Source: Mycobacterium rhizamassiliense (GTDB lineage: Bacteria > Actinomycetota > Actinomycetes > Mycobacteriales > Mycobacteriaceae). Taken from it: 64,000 nt of DNA. The translations under genes were made by a program, and so were the position numbers. The stretch spans positions 2,714,315 to 2,778,314 of the forward strand of contig NZ_LT721901.1 of assembly GCF_900157375.1 (NCBI RefSeq), read 5' to 3'. A model generated the notes under the pieces. That model was not told where the DNA came from, did no database searches, and saw only the letters and a program-made list of their open reading frames with translations. Below are positions 1 to 7,877 of the stretch, one piece after another. Numbering within the stretch: position 1 is the stretch's first letter; each line of letters opens with the position of its first letter.

Positions 1-139
1 CCTCGGCGCGGTGTATTTCGGTCGAGGTCATTGCCGAGCGGTGCACCCGAAACACTTGGCGGTCTTGGTCATCCACCACCAGCGGCTCACTGGCTTGCGG
101 TTCGGTAACCTGGGTTGTCCAGTCTTCAACGGTGCTCAT
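1..139 (-). CDS. Rieske non-heme iron oxygenase alpha subunit, N-terminal part (cut by window edge)
   Basis: The frame reads leftward from an ATG at 139 and is still open at base 1, so only about 46 residues are visible. The stretch FRVHRSAMTSTEIHRAE aligns with the start of the intact Rieske alpha subunit at 49493 (DFRVHRSVFTDEQHLKRE), just before where the Rieske domain would begin. No cluster ligand is visible yet. The ATG overlaps the stop of the alpha/beta hydrolase by 4 bases, so this is the next gene in the minus-strand aromatic operon. Family membership is inferred from that short similarity. Confidence 0.7.
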   Translation of the reverse strand, partial: MSTVEDWTTQVTEPQASEPLVVDDQDRQVFRVHRSAMTSTEIHRAE

Positions 140-960
140 GAGCGCTCCAGGTAATCGGCGACCAGCGCGGAGAACTCGTCGGCGCGCTCGATCTGGGTCC
201 AGTGTCCACATCTGCTGAATACGTGTAGGTCGGCGTTGGGCAACAGGTCCAACATCGTCACCGACACCGCCAAGGGCACGACCTGGTCTTCGCGACCGTG
301 CACCAACAGTGTCGGGGTATTGATGGCGCGCACTTCTTCGACGGTGATGCCAAGTTCGGATCCTTTGTAGCGGGGATCGAAAAACATCGCGCGGTAGGCC
401 TCGTAAGCGCCATCGGCGATACTGGCTTCGTAACGGATGGCCACCAACTCGTCGGTGATCAAGGACGGGTCTACGGCGAAATAGTTGCGCAGCAGGTTGC
501 GCATCGCCTCGTGCGAAGGTTCGTAGGCGCGAAGCGCGGTCAGGCCCTCGGTCGGGGTCATGCCCACCCCGGGGGCGCCCATGAGGACCATCCGACGGAC
601 CCGCTCAGGATGGTCGGTCGCCATCTGGAGGGCGATCCGGCCGCCGAGCGAGTTGCCGACAATCGTGGTTCGTTCGATGTTCTGAGCGTCGAGGAACGCC
701 CAGACGTGATCGGTCCAGTTTCGTAGGGAGTACACGACGTGCTCGGGTCGCTCGGTGGCGCCGAAGCCGACGATGTCCGGTGCCAGGACGTGAAAGCGCC
801 GGGACAGCGGTTCGATGTTGTACTGCCAGTTGGCCGTTGCCGAAACACCGGGACCCGAGCCGTGCAGCATCAGTAGGGGCTCACCGGAACCGGCGTCCAG
901 ATAACTGGTCTTTATGCCGCCCGCATCGAGCACCTGTGGTTGCGCCACGGTGGTTGTCAT
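136..960 (-). CDS. alpha/beta hydrolase, meta-cleavage-product hydrolase type
   Basis: 274 residues starting MTTTVAQPQ; an in-frame ATG 75 bases upstream lies inside the LigB gene and is less likely. The protein shows the MhpC/BphD/HsaD pattern: oxyanion region HGSGPG, nucleophile elbow GNSLGG, acid-region HGREDQ and catalytic His in CGHWTQ. Such enzymes hydrolyse the C-C bond of the 2-hydroxy-6-oxo-dienoate formed by extradiol ring cleavage. Its 4-base overlaps with the LigB dioxygenase upstream and the Rieske oxygenase downstream fit that role. The substrate is unknown. Confidence 0.88.
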   Translation of the reverse strand: MTTTVAQPQVLDAGGIKTSYLDAGSGEPLLMLHGSGPGVSATANWQYNIEPLSRRFHVLAPDIVGFGATERPEHVVYSLRNWTDHVWAFLDAQNIERTTIVGNSLGGRIALQMATDHPERVRRMVLMGAPGVGMTPTEGLTALRAYEPSHEAMRNLLRNYFAVDPSLITDELVAIRYEASIADGAYEAYRAMFFDPRYKGSELGITVEEVRAINTPTLLVHGREDQVVPLAVSVTMLDLLPNADLHVFSRCGHWTQIERADEFSALVADYLERS

Positions 961-2033
961 CCCTGGTTTCCTTCCTTGAAGACGCCGAAGCACTTGTTGG
1001 AGTTGAAGACGTCGGTGGCAACGAAGTCCGACCATGCGAGCTCGAGTCCGAGTTCAGCAACGGCGCCGGTCATGCAGAACCAGTTGAGGAGTTCCTGCTG
1101 ACCCGACTCGATGAGGTCCTGGGCCGAGGTGGACTGCCACTTGGCGTAGTCGCCGTTCTTCAACAGTTCGTAGAGCCGCAGATCCGCGTCGGTGTCCGGC
1201 GTGATGTGCCAGTTCTTGTCGACCAGGAACGCGTGCGACCAACTCGACGAAGCGACCAGTGCGACACGCAGATTGGTGCCGGCGAACGACTGGGCCACCG
1301 CGCGGCCCAGCGCGAAGCAGCGCGCCGGCGAGGGGCCGACCGGATCGGTGCGCTCTTTCCTGATGTCGGCGAACCGGACCAGCCCGCCGCGCCGTGCTAT
1401 CACGTGCGGGCCGTAACAGTTAACCGTGATCGGGATCAGGGGGTAGGGGAATGTCGCGCCGGCATTGGGATAGTCGAGGAACAGCTGAGTGTTGATGATG
1501 GCGTGCGGGAAGGCTGAATCCTTGCGCTTCTCATAGGAATAGGCCATGTCGAAGCCGCGTTCGATGAGGCTTGTGGTGAGCTGACGAGCGTTTTCGGGGG
1601 CGCCGTGCAGGGTGATGGTGGTGTCATTCGGCAGGCCCCAGGCATTAGGGCTGCCGCGCTCGGTCATGAGCTCAAACGGTTCGGCCTCCACGTCGCCGTA
1701 GGCCAGCACGCAGAACGGGGGAATGATCTCCTCGCGAAAGTTCTCGTACTGGTCATCACCCCAAACCACCACGACATCCGGGTTGAACTCATCGAGCGCG
1801 TTCCGGCAGCGAGCCAGGTTCTCCACCAACAACTTCCGATGATGCGCTGCGGCCGCCACGCCCTGATCATTGCCCCATTCGTCCCGCATCGCTGCCGGCC
1901 AGTTCGCGGGATCCTTTTCCGCCGCCGGGATGTCGGGATCGGTCAGGGTCCAGCGCAGCAGGCTGGCCATGTGTTCATCCGTGCCCGCCAGCAGCGGATA
2001 GTGCGTGAGCCCCAGTCCGAGGAAATGGGCCAT
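957..2033 (-). CDS. LigB-type (class III) extradiol ring-cleavage dioxygenase
   Basis: 358 residues from MAHFLGLGLTHYP. Class III extradiol dioxygenases cleave catechols next to the hydroxyls using Fe(II). An early His (residue 11), the GDDQYE segment and a SSWSHAF segment are shared with the paralog at 47660, which has exactly the same length. The start was chosen because the two paralogs align from this Met. A longer frame to 2174 exists but runs deep into the amidohydrolase gene. The gene overlaps that upstream gene by 59 bases and the hydrolase downstream by 4. No separate LigA-like subunit is visible. Confidence 0.85.
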   Translation of the reverse strand: MAHFLGLGLTHYPLLAGTDEHMASLLRWTLTDPDIPAAEKDPANWPAAMRDEWGNDQGVAAAAHHRKLLVENLARCRNALDEFNPDVVVVWGDDQYENFREEIIPPFCVLAYGDVEAEPFELMTERGSPNAWGLPNDTTITLHGAPENARQLTTSLIERGFDMAYSYEKRKDSAFPHAIINTQLFLDYPNAGATFPYPLIPITVNCYGPHVIARRGGLVRFADIRKERTDPVGPSPARCFALGRAVAQSFAGTNLRVALVASSSWSHAFLVDKNWHITPDTDADLRLYELLKNGDYAKWQSTSAQDLIESGQQELLNWFCMTGAVAELGLELAWSDFVATDVFNSNKCFGVFKEGNQG

Positions 2034-2988
2034 AGTGTTCCTCCACATTCGTTCTGCAGATTCGGTATCGAAGGTCGACGGGTAGGTCTGCCACGATGTC
2101 GTCGATGGGTTCGGGCATCGCGGGAAAGGGGTAGTCGGACCCAAACAGGACGTGGTCGGGTCCGAAGAGTTCAACCGCCGCGTCCAGGGCCCGAGGGTTA
2201 TAGGTCAGCGAGTCGCACCACAGTGCGGCGGCCTGTCGACTGGGCAAGTCGGCGGAGTCTTCGGTCATGCCGGCGATCAGAGCGCCTTTGTCGAGCCGTC
2301 CGATCAGCGAAGGGAGTGTTCCTGCCCCGTGAGCCAGGCAGAGCCGCACCCTGGGGCGCCGCGCCAGTGCGCCACTACCGATAAGCGCGGCGGCTGCCAG
2401 CCCCGTCTCGATGGGCATGCCCGCGCCGAATCCCAGGCCGATCGACGTAGTCCGGGGTAGCAGGTCCTGGTCGCTGGGGTGCACCAAAATCAGGGCGCCG
2501 AGTTCGTGGGCGATGGCGAAGAAATGATCGAACCGCTCGTCGGAGAGATCGATGCCTCGCACCTGGGTACCGATCTCCACACCGAGGAAACCGGGGCGGC
2601 CCATGCAGCGCCGCAGTTCCTCGACGGCCCGGTCGGGATCTTGAAGTGGTACCGCACCGAGCGCAGCGAAACGAGTGGGATGGTTACTGACCATGCGGGC
2701 GAAGAAGTCGTTCTGCAACGCAGCGAGTTCCGCGGCGGCAGCGGCGTCGCCCCGGTAGCAGAACGTTACCGGGATCGGTGAAACGACTTGTACCGCAATA
2801 CCATCGCGGTCCATGTCGGCCAGTCGGGGGGCGGCTGACCAACACCGGTGGTCGATCCGGCGATACCGCTTGCCGTCGAAGTGGAGCCACGCATCCGTGT
2901 CGTCCAAAAGCTCCACCGATGGCAAGGGGTCACCCGGAAACCGTCGTGCAAGGTCCGGCAGGCCGGCGTCGATGGCATGGGTGTGCAC
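1975..2988 (-). CDS. amidohydrolase family 2 (ACMSD-like) decarboxylase/hydrolase
   Basis: At least 337 residues. The family metal motif HxH is at the very N-terminus (VHTHAID). Further hallmarks are LVHPSD, CLAHGAG and FGSDYPF, typical of ACMSD, gamma-resorcylate and 5-carboxyvanillate decarboxylases. The paralog at 30152 has about 14 residues before DVHTHG. The same frame continues upstream here as IAATQPLDHGLID, with a strong GGAGGA at 3034-3039, but the only codons at the right spacing are ATC (3030-3028 and 3027-3025). GTG at 2988 is the first conventional start and has no good ribosome site. First gene after the GntR operators. Confidence 0.82.
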   Translation of the reverse strand: MHTHAIDAGLPDLARRFPGDPLPSVELLDDTDAWLHFDGKRYRRIDHRCWSAAPRLADMDRDGIAVQVVSPIPVTFCYRGDAAAAAELAALQNDFFARMVSNHPTRFAALGAVPLQDPDRAVEELRRCMGRPGFLGVEIGTQVRGIDLSDERFDHFFAIAHELGALILVHPSDQDLLPRTTSIGLGFGAGMPIETGLAAAALIGSGALARRPRVRLCLAHGAGTLPSLIGRLDKGALIAGMTEDSADLPSRQAAALWCDSLTYNPRALDAAVELFGPDHVLFGSDYPFPAMPEPIDDIVADLPVDLRYRICRTNVEEHYGPFPRTGAHALSAAGGHG

Positions 2989-3033
2989 GTCGATGAGGCC
3001 GTGGTCAAGGGGTTGCGTAGCGGCGATGATCGT

Positions 3034-3039
3034 TCCTCC
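3034..3039 (-). promoter_or_regulatory. ribosome binding site pointing to a possible ATC start
   Basis: On the minus strand GGAGGA is followed 3 and 6 bases later by two consecutive ATC codons in the amidohydrolase frame, with no ATG, GTG or TTG nearby. Homology of the extra N-terminal residues with the paralog at 30152 favours initiation here rather than at GTG 2988. Confidence 0.45.
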
Positions 3040-3077
3040 GGGCGGCGCGGCGTGTGGGGCCGATCACATGATATGGC

Positions 3078-3114
3078 ATTATGCATACATAATTCAAGAT
3101 TATGCATGCATAAT
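3078..3114. promoter_or_regulatory. tandem palindromic operator sites, probable GntR/FadR targets
   Basis: Two 16-bp sites, ATTATGCATACATAAT (3078-3093, one base pair off a perfect palindrome) and ATTATGCATGCATAAT (3099-3114, perfect), lie exactly 21 bp apart, about two helical turns. They sit between the 3' end of the gntR gene and the amidohydrolase operon in very AT-rich sequence, where that operon's promoter should be. The regulator is inferred from proximity. Confidence 0.65.
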
Positions 3115-3227
3115 GTTGTGGGTCACACTTTCTGGGTGATACAACTAGCCGCATGCAGCAAGCGCTGAGCCTTGCGACCGCACAACGGGTCTCGCTGACC
3201 CTGTGTTATCGCGAGCGGCCTAGGCGG

Positions 3228-3959
3228 TCAGGGGTGCTGCGGAGTGTCGGGGGTCCGGTCCGGATCGTCGGCTCGAATCAGGTCACGATCGTGTCGGTTG
3301 ATCGCCTCGACGAACGACGCCTGATCGTGAACGGCGATGGATGCCACGATGTCATCGTGAACGTCCAGGCTGGCCGCCAGCAGTGGCTCGTGGTCCTTGA
3401 CGAACATCACCCGGCTCAGCACCGCTTTGATACTTGTGACGATCAATTGGTGCATGCCCTCGAGCACCGGTATGTGCGCGGCGGCGGCAACGACGCTGTG
3501 GAATGCCAGGACGGCGTCGAAGAAGTCCGGCGCTTGGGCGCTCGACCGCATCGTCACCATTGCTGCGCGCATCGAGCTGATGTCCTCGGCCGTGGCGCGT
3601 TCGAACGCGGCTTTTGTCAGACCGAACTCGAGATAAAGACGGCCCTCGAACAAGTCCAACGGATGCGGATTGGACGCCTGAAACCACATGTCCAACGCCC
3701 CGGTACGAATCTGTGGCGGTGCGCTGGCCACCGTGATGCCGCCACCAGGTCCCGAGCGCACCGACACCAGATCTCGATTGCGCAGGATGCGCAACGTCTC
3801 GTTCATCACCGTCGGGCTGATCCCGAATCGGTCCATGATCTCCGATCGGCGACCGAGATGGGCGCCGACGGGAAGTCGCTCCGAAAGGATCTCGTGCTCG
3901 AGATCGGCGGCGACGCGCTCGGCCCGCGACGATCGCACCGCGGGCTCTCGACGCGCCAT
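3228..3959 (-). CDS. GntR-family transcriptional regulator, FadR/FCD subfamily
   Basis: 243 residues from MARREPAVRSS, with AAGGAGG seven bases upstream; a longer frame to 4010 lacks this support. The N-terminal winged helix-turn-helix is clear (RRSEIMDRFGISPTVMNETLR, then LVSVRSGPGGGITVA). The C-terminal all-helical half, with FEGRLYLEFGL and several His (FHSV, VHDDI), resembles the FCD ligand domain, which often binds metal and small acids. It lies upstream of the amidohydrolase-LigB-hydrolase-Rieske operon and divergent from the CoA ligase, so it could control both. Confidence 0.88.
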   Translation of the reverse strand: MARREPAVRSSRAERVAADLEHEILSERLPVGAHLGRRSEIMDRFGISPTVMNETLRILRNRDLVSVRSGPGGGITVASAPPQIRTGALDMWFQASNPHPLDLFEGRLYLEFGLTKAAFERATAEDISSMRAAMVTMRSSAQAPDFFDAVLAFHSVVAAAAHIPVLEGMHQLIVTSIKAVLSRVMFVKDHEPLLAASLDVHDDIVASIAVHDQASFVEAINRHDRDLIRADDPDRTPDTPQHP

Positions 3960-4075
3960 CGGCACCCTCCTTCGGATCGCCGCCGGGCGCGAGCCATGCG
4001 CGGCCGACACACTTCCCAGATATTAACGTCCACCCTGCCCGCAACCCGGCAGCAAACCGAGGCGAGGAGCCGATA

Positions 4076-5752
4076 GTGCGTGAACCGACCCTAGGCGCCG
4101 CCGCTTACCGGGCGGCCCGCGACCTACTGATCCACCACCGCGACGAATACGCCGCCGTGGCGCCGACATTCCGGTGGCCCGACGTCACCGAGCAGTTCAA
4201 CTGGGCGACCGACTGGTTCGACCATGTCGCAGAAGGGAACATCGGCACCGCCCTGCGGATCGTTGGCGACGACGGATCGGACGACTCGTATTCGTTCGCC
4301 GAGATCGCGGACCGGTCGAATCGCGTCGCGACGTGGCTCGCGCAGTCCGGCGTTTCGCCGGGTGACCGCGTCATGCTCATGCTCGGCAACCAGGCCGAGC
4401 TCTGGGAATCGATGCTGGCCGTCATGAAGTTGGGCGCGGTGATCTTGCCGGCGACGACGGCACTGGGACCGAAGGACCTCGTCGACCGGCTGGAGCGCGG
4501 CGGCGTGGGTCACGTGATCACCAACTCCAATCACGTCCACAAGTTCGCCGACATACCCGGCGACTACGGACGCATCGCGATCGGAGACGCACCCGCGCCC
4601 TGGCGCCTGTACCGCGAATCGGACGCCATCGCCGCGCCGCGCCGCTTCACCACTTCGACCGCGGCCGACGATCCCATGCTGATTTACTTCACGTCAGGCA
4701 CGACAAGCCACCCCAAACTCGTCGAGCACACCCATCGGTCTTATCCGGTCGGGCATCTGTCGACGATGTATTTCGTCGGGCTGGCGCCGGGCGACGTCCA
4801 CCTCAACATCAGCTCGCCGGGGTGGGCCAAGCACGCGTGGAGCTCGTTCTTCGCCCCATGGATCGCCGAGTCGACAATCGTGGCCTACAACTACGAGCGA
4901 TTCGACGCCGCACGGTTCCTGTCGCTGCTGCAACGCGTGGCCGTCACCTCGTTGTGTGCACCAACGACCGTGTGGCGCATGCTGATTCAGGCCGATCTTG
5001 GCGAAAGGCCGCAGGCCCTGCGGGAGGCGGTCTGCGCCGGTGAGCCGTTGAACCCGGAAGTGATCGAACACGTTCGCAAGCGGTGGGGATTGACCATCAG
5101 AGATGGGTTCGGGCAGACCGAAACCACCGCACTGATCGGTAACACGCCGGGAGCGCCGGTGAAGCCGGGTTCGATGGGTAGACCATTGCCCGGCATCCCC
5201 GTCGAGATCGTCGATCCACTCACCGGGGAACCGTCCGACGAAGGCGAGATTTGCTTGCGGATCGACCAGCGTCCGGTCAACCTCATGACGGGCTACCTCG
5301 GCGATCCCGACCGTAACGCCATAGTCACCGCCGGTGGCTACTACCACACCGGCGATTTCGCCAGCCGGGACGCCGATGGCTATGTCACCTACGTCGGCCG
5401 CTCCGATGACGTGTTCAAAGCATCTGACTACAAGATCTCGCCGTTCGAGCTGGAGAGCGTGCTGATCGAGCATCCGGCTGTCGCCGAAGCCGCGGTGGTC
5501 CCGGCCCCGGATGCGGTGCGGCTGGCCGTGCCGAAGGCCTACATCAGCCTGGCGTCCGGCTGGGCACCCGACCGATCCACCGCCGATGCGATCTTCGCGC
5601 ATGCCCGCCAGAATCTGGCGCCGTATCAGCGCATCCGCCGCATTGTGTTCATGGAGCTGCCCAAGACCATCTCCGGCAAAATTCGGCGTGTGGAACTGAG
5701 GAACCGCGAGAACCAGGCCGAACCCCTGCTCGGTGAGTTCAGGGAGAGCTGA
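4076..5752 (+). CDS. AMP-dependent acyl/aryl-CoA ligase
   Basis: 558 residues from GTG, preceded by GAGGAG. ANL-superfamily motifs are present in order: the phosphate-binding loop YFTSGTTSHPK (residues ~203-213), DGFGQTET, YHTGDFASRDADGY, the hinge YVGRSDDVFK and the C-terminal lysine loop PKTISGKIRR. It activates a carboxylic acid to its CoA thioester. The SDDVFKASDYKISPFE region resembles medium-chain and benzoate-type ligases. The next genes (BadI-like crotonase, acyl-CoA dehydrogenase, SDR, MaoC) suggest an alicyclic or aromatic acid. Divergent from gntR. Confidence 0.88.
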   Translation: MREPTLGAAAYRAARDLLIHHRDEYAAVAPTFRWPDVTEQFNWATDWFDHVAEGNIGTALRIVGDDGSDDSYSFAEIADRSNRVATWLAQSGVSPGDRVMLMLGNQAELWESMLAVMKLGAVILPATTALGPKDLVDRLERGGVGHVITNSNHVHKFADIPGDYGRIAIGDAPAPWRLYRESDAIAAPRRFTTSTAADDPMLIYFTSGTTSHPKLVEHTHRSYPVGHLSTMYFVGLAPGDVHLNISSPGWAKHAWSSFFAPWIAESTIVAYNYERFDAARFLSLLQRVAVTSLCAPTTVWRMLIQADLGERPQALREAVCAGEPLNPEVIEHVRKRWGLTIRDGFGQTETTALIGNTPGAPVKPGSMGRPLPGIPVEIVDPLTGEPSDEGEICLRIDQRPVNLMTGYLGDPDRNAIVTAGGYYHTGDFASRDADGYVTYVGRSDDVFKASDYKISPFELESVLIEHPAVAEAAVVPAPDAVRLAVPKAYISLASGWAPDRSTADAIFAHARQNLAPYQRIRRIVFMELPKTISGKIRRVELRNRENQAEPLLGEFRES

Positions 5753-5866
5753 CCGCGGCCACGATGCCTCCACGGGGGGAAGAAATATCTACCCGGAGGG
5801 GTGCGACGGCGTCCTGAAATTCCTGCAGTGTTGCCCCAGCGACGTCGATTCTTGATGACCAGCAGC

Positions 5867-5889
5867 TTTGGTATTATGGTATGACCAAA
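5867..5889. promoter_or_regulatory. inverted repeat upstream of the BadI-like gene
   Basis: TTTGGT (5867-5872) and ACCAAA (5884-5889) form a perfect inverted repeat around an 11-base AT-rich spacer that contains a TATTAT-like hexamer, 55 bases before the BadI-like ATG. The flanking 190-base gap after the CoA ligase suggests a separate promoter under repressor control. The regulator is unknown. Confidence 0.35.
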
Positions 5890-5943
5890 TTGCAAGTGCC
5901 GAATCGGACGGCCAGCTGGCTTTCAAAGATGAAGGGCGACAGA

Positions 5944-6738
5944 ATGACTGAGTTCACCGATATCACCTACGCAGTCGACAATGGGCTGGCCTGGATCACC
6001 ATCAACCGTCCAGAGCGTTATAACTCCTTCCGAGCGCGGACCGTCGACGAGCTGATCAAGGCGTTCAAGCGGGCCTGGGGCAGCGGGGAGGTGGGTGCCA
6101 TCTGTCTGACCGGCGCCGGAGACAAAGCCTTCTGCACCGGCGGTGACCAGAAGCAGCGCGCCGAGACCGGCGACTACGGCCCATCGAACAGTGGTCTGTT
6201 CGAAGTCGACTCACTCCACCGCGTGATCCGTGACGTGCCTAAGCCGGTGATCGCAGCGGTGAACGGCTTCGCGATCGGCGGTGGCCACGTGCTGCACGTG
6301 CTGTGTGATCTGACTATCGCCTCCGAGACTGCGCTGTTTGGGCAAAACGGTCCGCGGGTGGGCTCCTTTGACGCGGGCTTCGGCACCGGATATCTGGCAC
6401 GCGTGGTCGGCGAGAAGCGCGCTCGTGAGATCTGGTTCCTGTGCCGTAGGTACTCCGCCCAACAGGCCTACGAATGGGGCTTGGTCAACAAGGTGGTGCC
6501 GGCTGATCAGCTCAAGGCCGAAGTGCGCGCCTGGGCGGATGAAATACTGCAACTTTCGCCCACGTCGCTGAAGGTCCTCAAGCAATCGTTCAACACCGAT
6601 ACGGAGCAGTTCGCTTCGGTCGGTCAAATGGCCTACTCCAATCTCAAGCTATTCGGCGAGACGGCGGAGGCGAAAGAGGGCGTCACGGCGTTCAACGAGA
6701 AGCGGACGCCGGACTTCGCACCCTATAGGGGCAACTGA
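5944..6738 (+). CDS. BadI/MenB-type crotonase (cyclic beta-ketoacyl-CoA hydrolase-like)
   Basis: 264 residues from MTEFTDITY; an ATG 63 bases upstream is in frame but the paralog at 53844 starts at the equivalent point. The sequence follows the BadI/MenB branch rather than ordinary enoyl-CoA hydratases: INRPERYNSF, FCTGGDQKQRAETGDYG, AIGGGHVLHVLCDLTIA, GSFDAGFGTGYLARVVG and KRAREIWFLCRRY. BadI opens 2-ketocyclohexanecarboxyl-CoA to pimeloyl-CoA; MenB closes a ring by the reverse type of chemistry. The catabolic context favours ring opening. Exact substrate unknown. Confidence 0.85.
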   Translation: MTEFTDITYAVDNGLAWITINRPERYNSFRARTVDELIKAFKRAWGSGEVGAICLTGAGDKAFCTGGDQKQRAETGDYGPSNSGLFEVDSLHRVIRDVPKPVIAAVNGFAIGGGHVLHVLCDLTIASETALFGQNGPRVGSFDAGFGTGYLARVVGEKRAREIWFLCRRYSAQQAYEWGLVNKVVPADQLKAEVRAWADEILQLSPTSLKVLKQSFNTDTEQFASVGQMAYSNLKLFGETAEAKEGVTAFNEKRTPDFAPYRGN

Positions 6739-6743
6739 GCCAC

Positions 6744-7877
6744 GTGTTCACCTCTGAGCAAACAGATTTCGCAAGCGCGATCGAACAGTTCTGCGCCGAC
6801 AACTGTGGCACCGCAGAGCAGCGTTTGGAACTCACCGACGGCGGGCGGCTGTCTAACAGTCCCCAGCTGCTGTCGCGTCTTGCCGATCTCGGGTGGCTCG
6901 GGGTGTCGCTGCCCATTGAGTACGGGGGCGGGGGAGCCGGCATGGTCGAAGAGTGCATCTTCCTCGAGGAGACCGCCCGCGGACTCGCCCCCATCCATGC
7001 GTACGGCACTGGGTTGACCGCGGCCCAGACCTACCTGCGGCACGGCACCGAAGAGCAGAAGAAAGAGGTGCTGGGCAACCTATGCAACGGGAGATTCGAG
7101 GCGATTGCGCTTTCGGAGCCCGGCGCCGGGTCTGATCTGGGCTCGGTGCGCACCCGTGCGGTCCGCGACGGCGACCGGTTCGTCATCAACGGCCAGAAGA
7201 CCTGGATCACCGCTGCGCATCTGGCCGATCACCTGTTGGTGCTCACCCGCACGTCTACCGAGGGCAGCAAGCATCAGGGCCTCACACTGTTGTATCTGAC
7301 CACCGAGTCCCCGGGTTTGGAAATCAAGCCGATCATCACGATGGACGGTCACACCGTCAATGAGGTGTTCTTCACCGATGTCGCCGTTCCCGCCGCCAAC
7401 GTCGTCGGTGGGGTCGGCGACGCCTGGCATCGGTTGATGCGGGGTCTCAACGTAGAGCGACTGATCATCGCGGCAATGTCGCTGGGCGCAGCCCGACGGT
7501 CGCTGCAGGACACCATTAGCTATGTGCGGCAACGCGAACAGTTCGGCCGCTCGATTGGCAGCTTCCAGGCCGTTCGGCATCGTCTCGCCGACCTGGTAGC
7601 CGAGATCGACTGCTGCCGCGCGTACGCCTACCAGGTGGCAGCGCAGATCGATGCGGGCCTTGAGGACCAGCTCGCCCGCGAGGGGGCGATCGCCAAACTG
7701 AAGTGCACTGAGGTCGCGAAACGGGCCGCGCTGGAGGGCGTGCAGCTGATGGGCGGCAACGGCTATACGGTGGAATACGGCATGGAGCTGCAGGTGCGCA
7801 AGGCGCTCGCCCCACCAATCTACGGGGGTGCCAACGAAATTCAGCGTGACATCATCGGCAAGAGCCTCGGGCTATGA
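6744..7877 (+). CDS. acyl-CoA dehydrogenase
   Basis: 377 residues from a GTG five bases after the BadI-like stop. FAD and substrate motifs are ALSEPGAGSDL, KTWITAA, RQREQFGRSIGSFQAVRH and the C-terminal QLMGGNGYTVEYGMELQVRKALAPPIYGGANEIQ region. It oxidises an acyl-CoA to the 2,3-enoyl-CoA using FAD and electron-transfer flavoprotein. In cyclohexanecarboxylate pathways the matching step is AliB; that parallel is inference from the neighbouring BadI-like and CoA-ligase genes. Overlaps the next SDR by 4 bases. Confidence 0.9.
   Translation: MFTSEQTDFASAIEQFCADNCGTAEQRLELTDGGRLSNSPQLLSRLADLGWLGVSLPIEYGGGGAGMVEECIFLEETARGLAPIHAYGTGLTAAQTYLRHGTEEQKKEVLGNLCNGRFEAIALSEPGAGSDLGSVRTRAVRDGDRFVINGQKTWITAAHLADHLLVLTRTSTEGSKHQGLTLLYLTTESPGLEIKPIITMDGHTVNEVFFTDVAVPAANVVGGVGDAWHRLMRGLNVERLIIAAMSLGAARRSLQDTISYVRQREQFGRSIGSFQAVRHRLADLVAEIDCCRAYAYQVAAQIDAGLEDQLAREGAIAKLKCTEVAKRAALEGVQLMGGNGYTVEYGMELQVRKALAPPIYGGANEIQRDIIGKSLGL

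Noticed and set aside
3153..4076. 307-codon plus-strand frame opposite gntR
   Set aside because: It is antisense to a clear GntR gene, has no family motif and is rich in Arg/His, as expected for a shadow frame in GC-rich DNA.
4694..5773. 359-codon minus-strand frame opposite the CoA ligase
   Set aside because: Antisense to a protein with complete ANL motifs; no recognisable domain.
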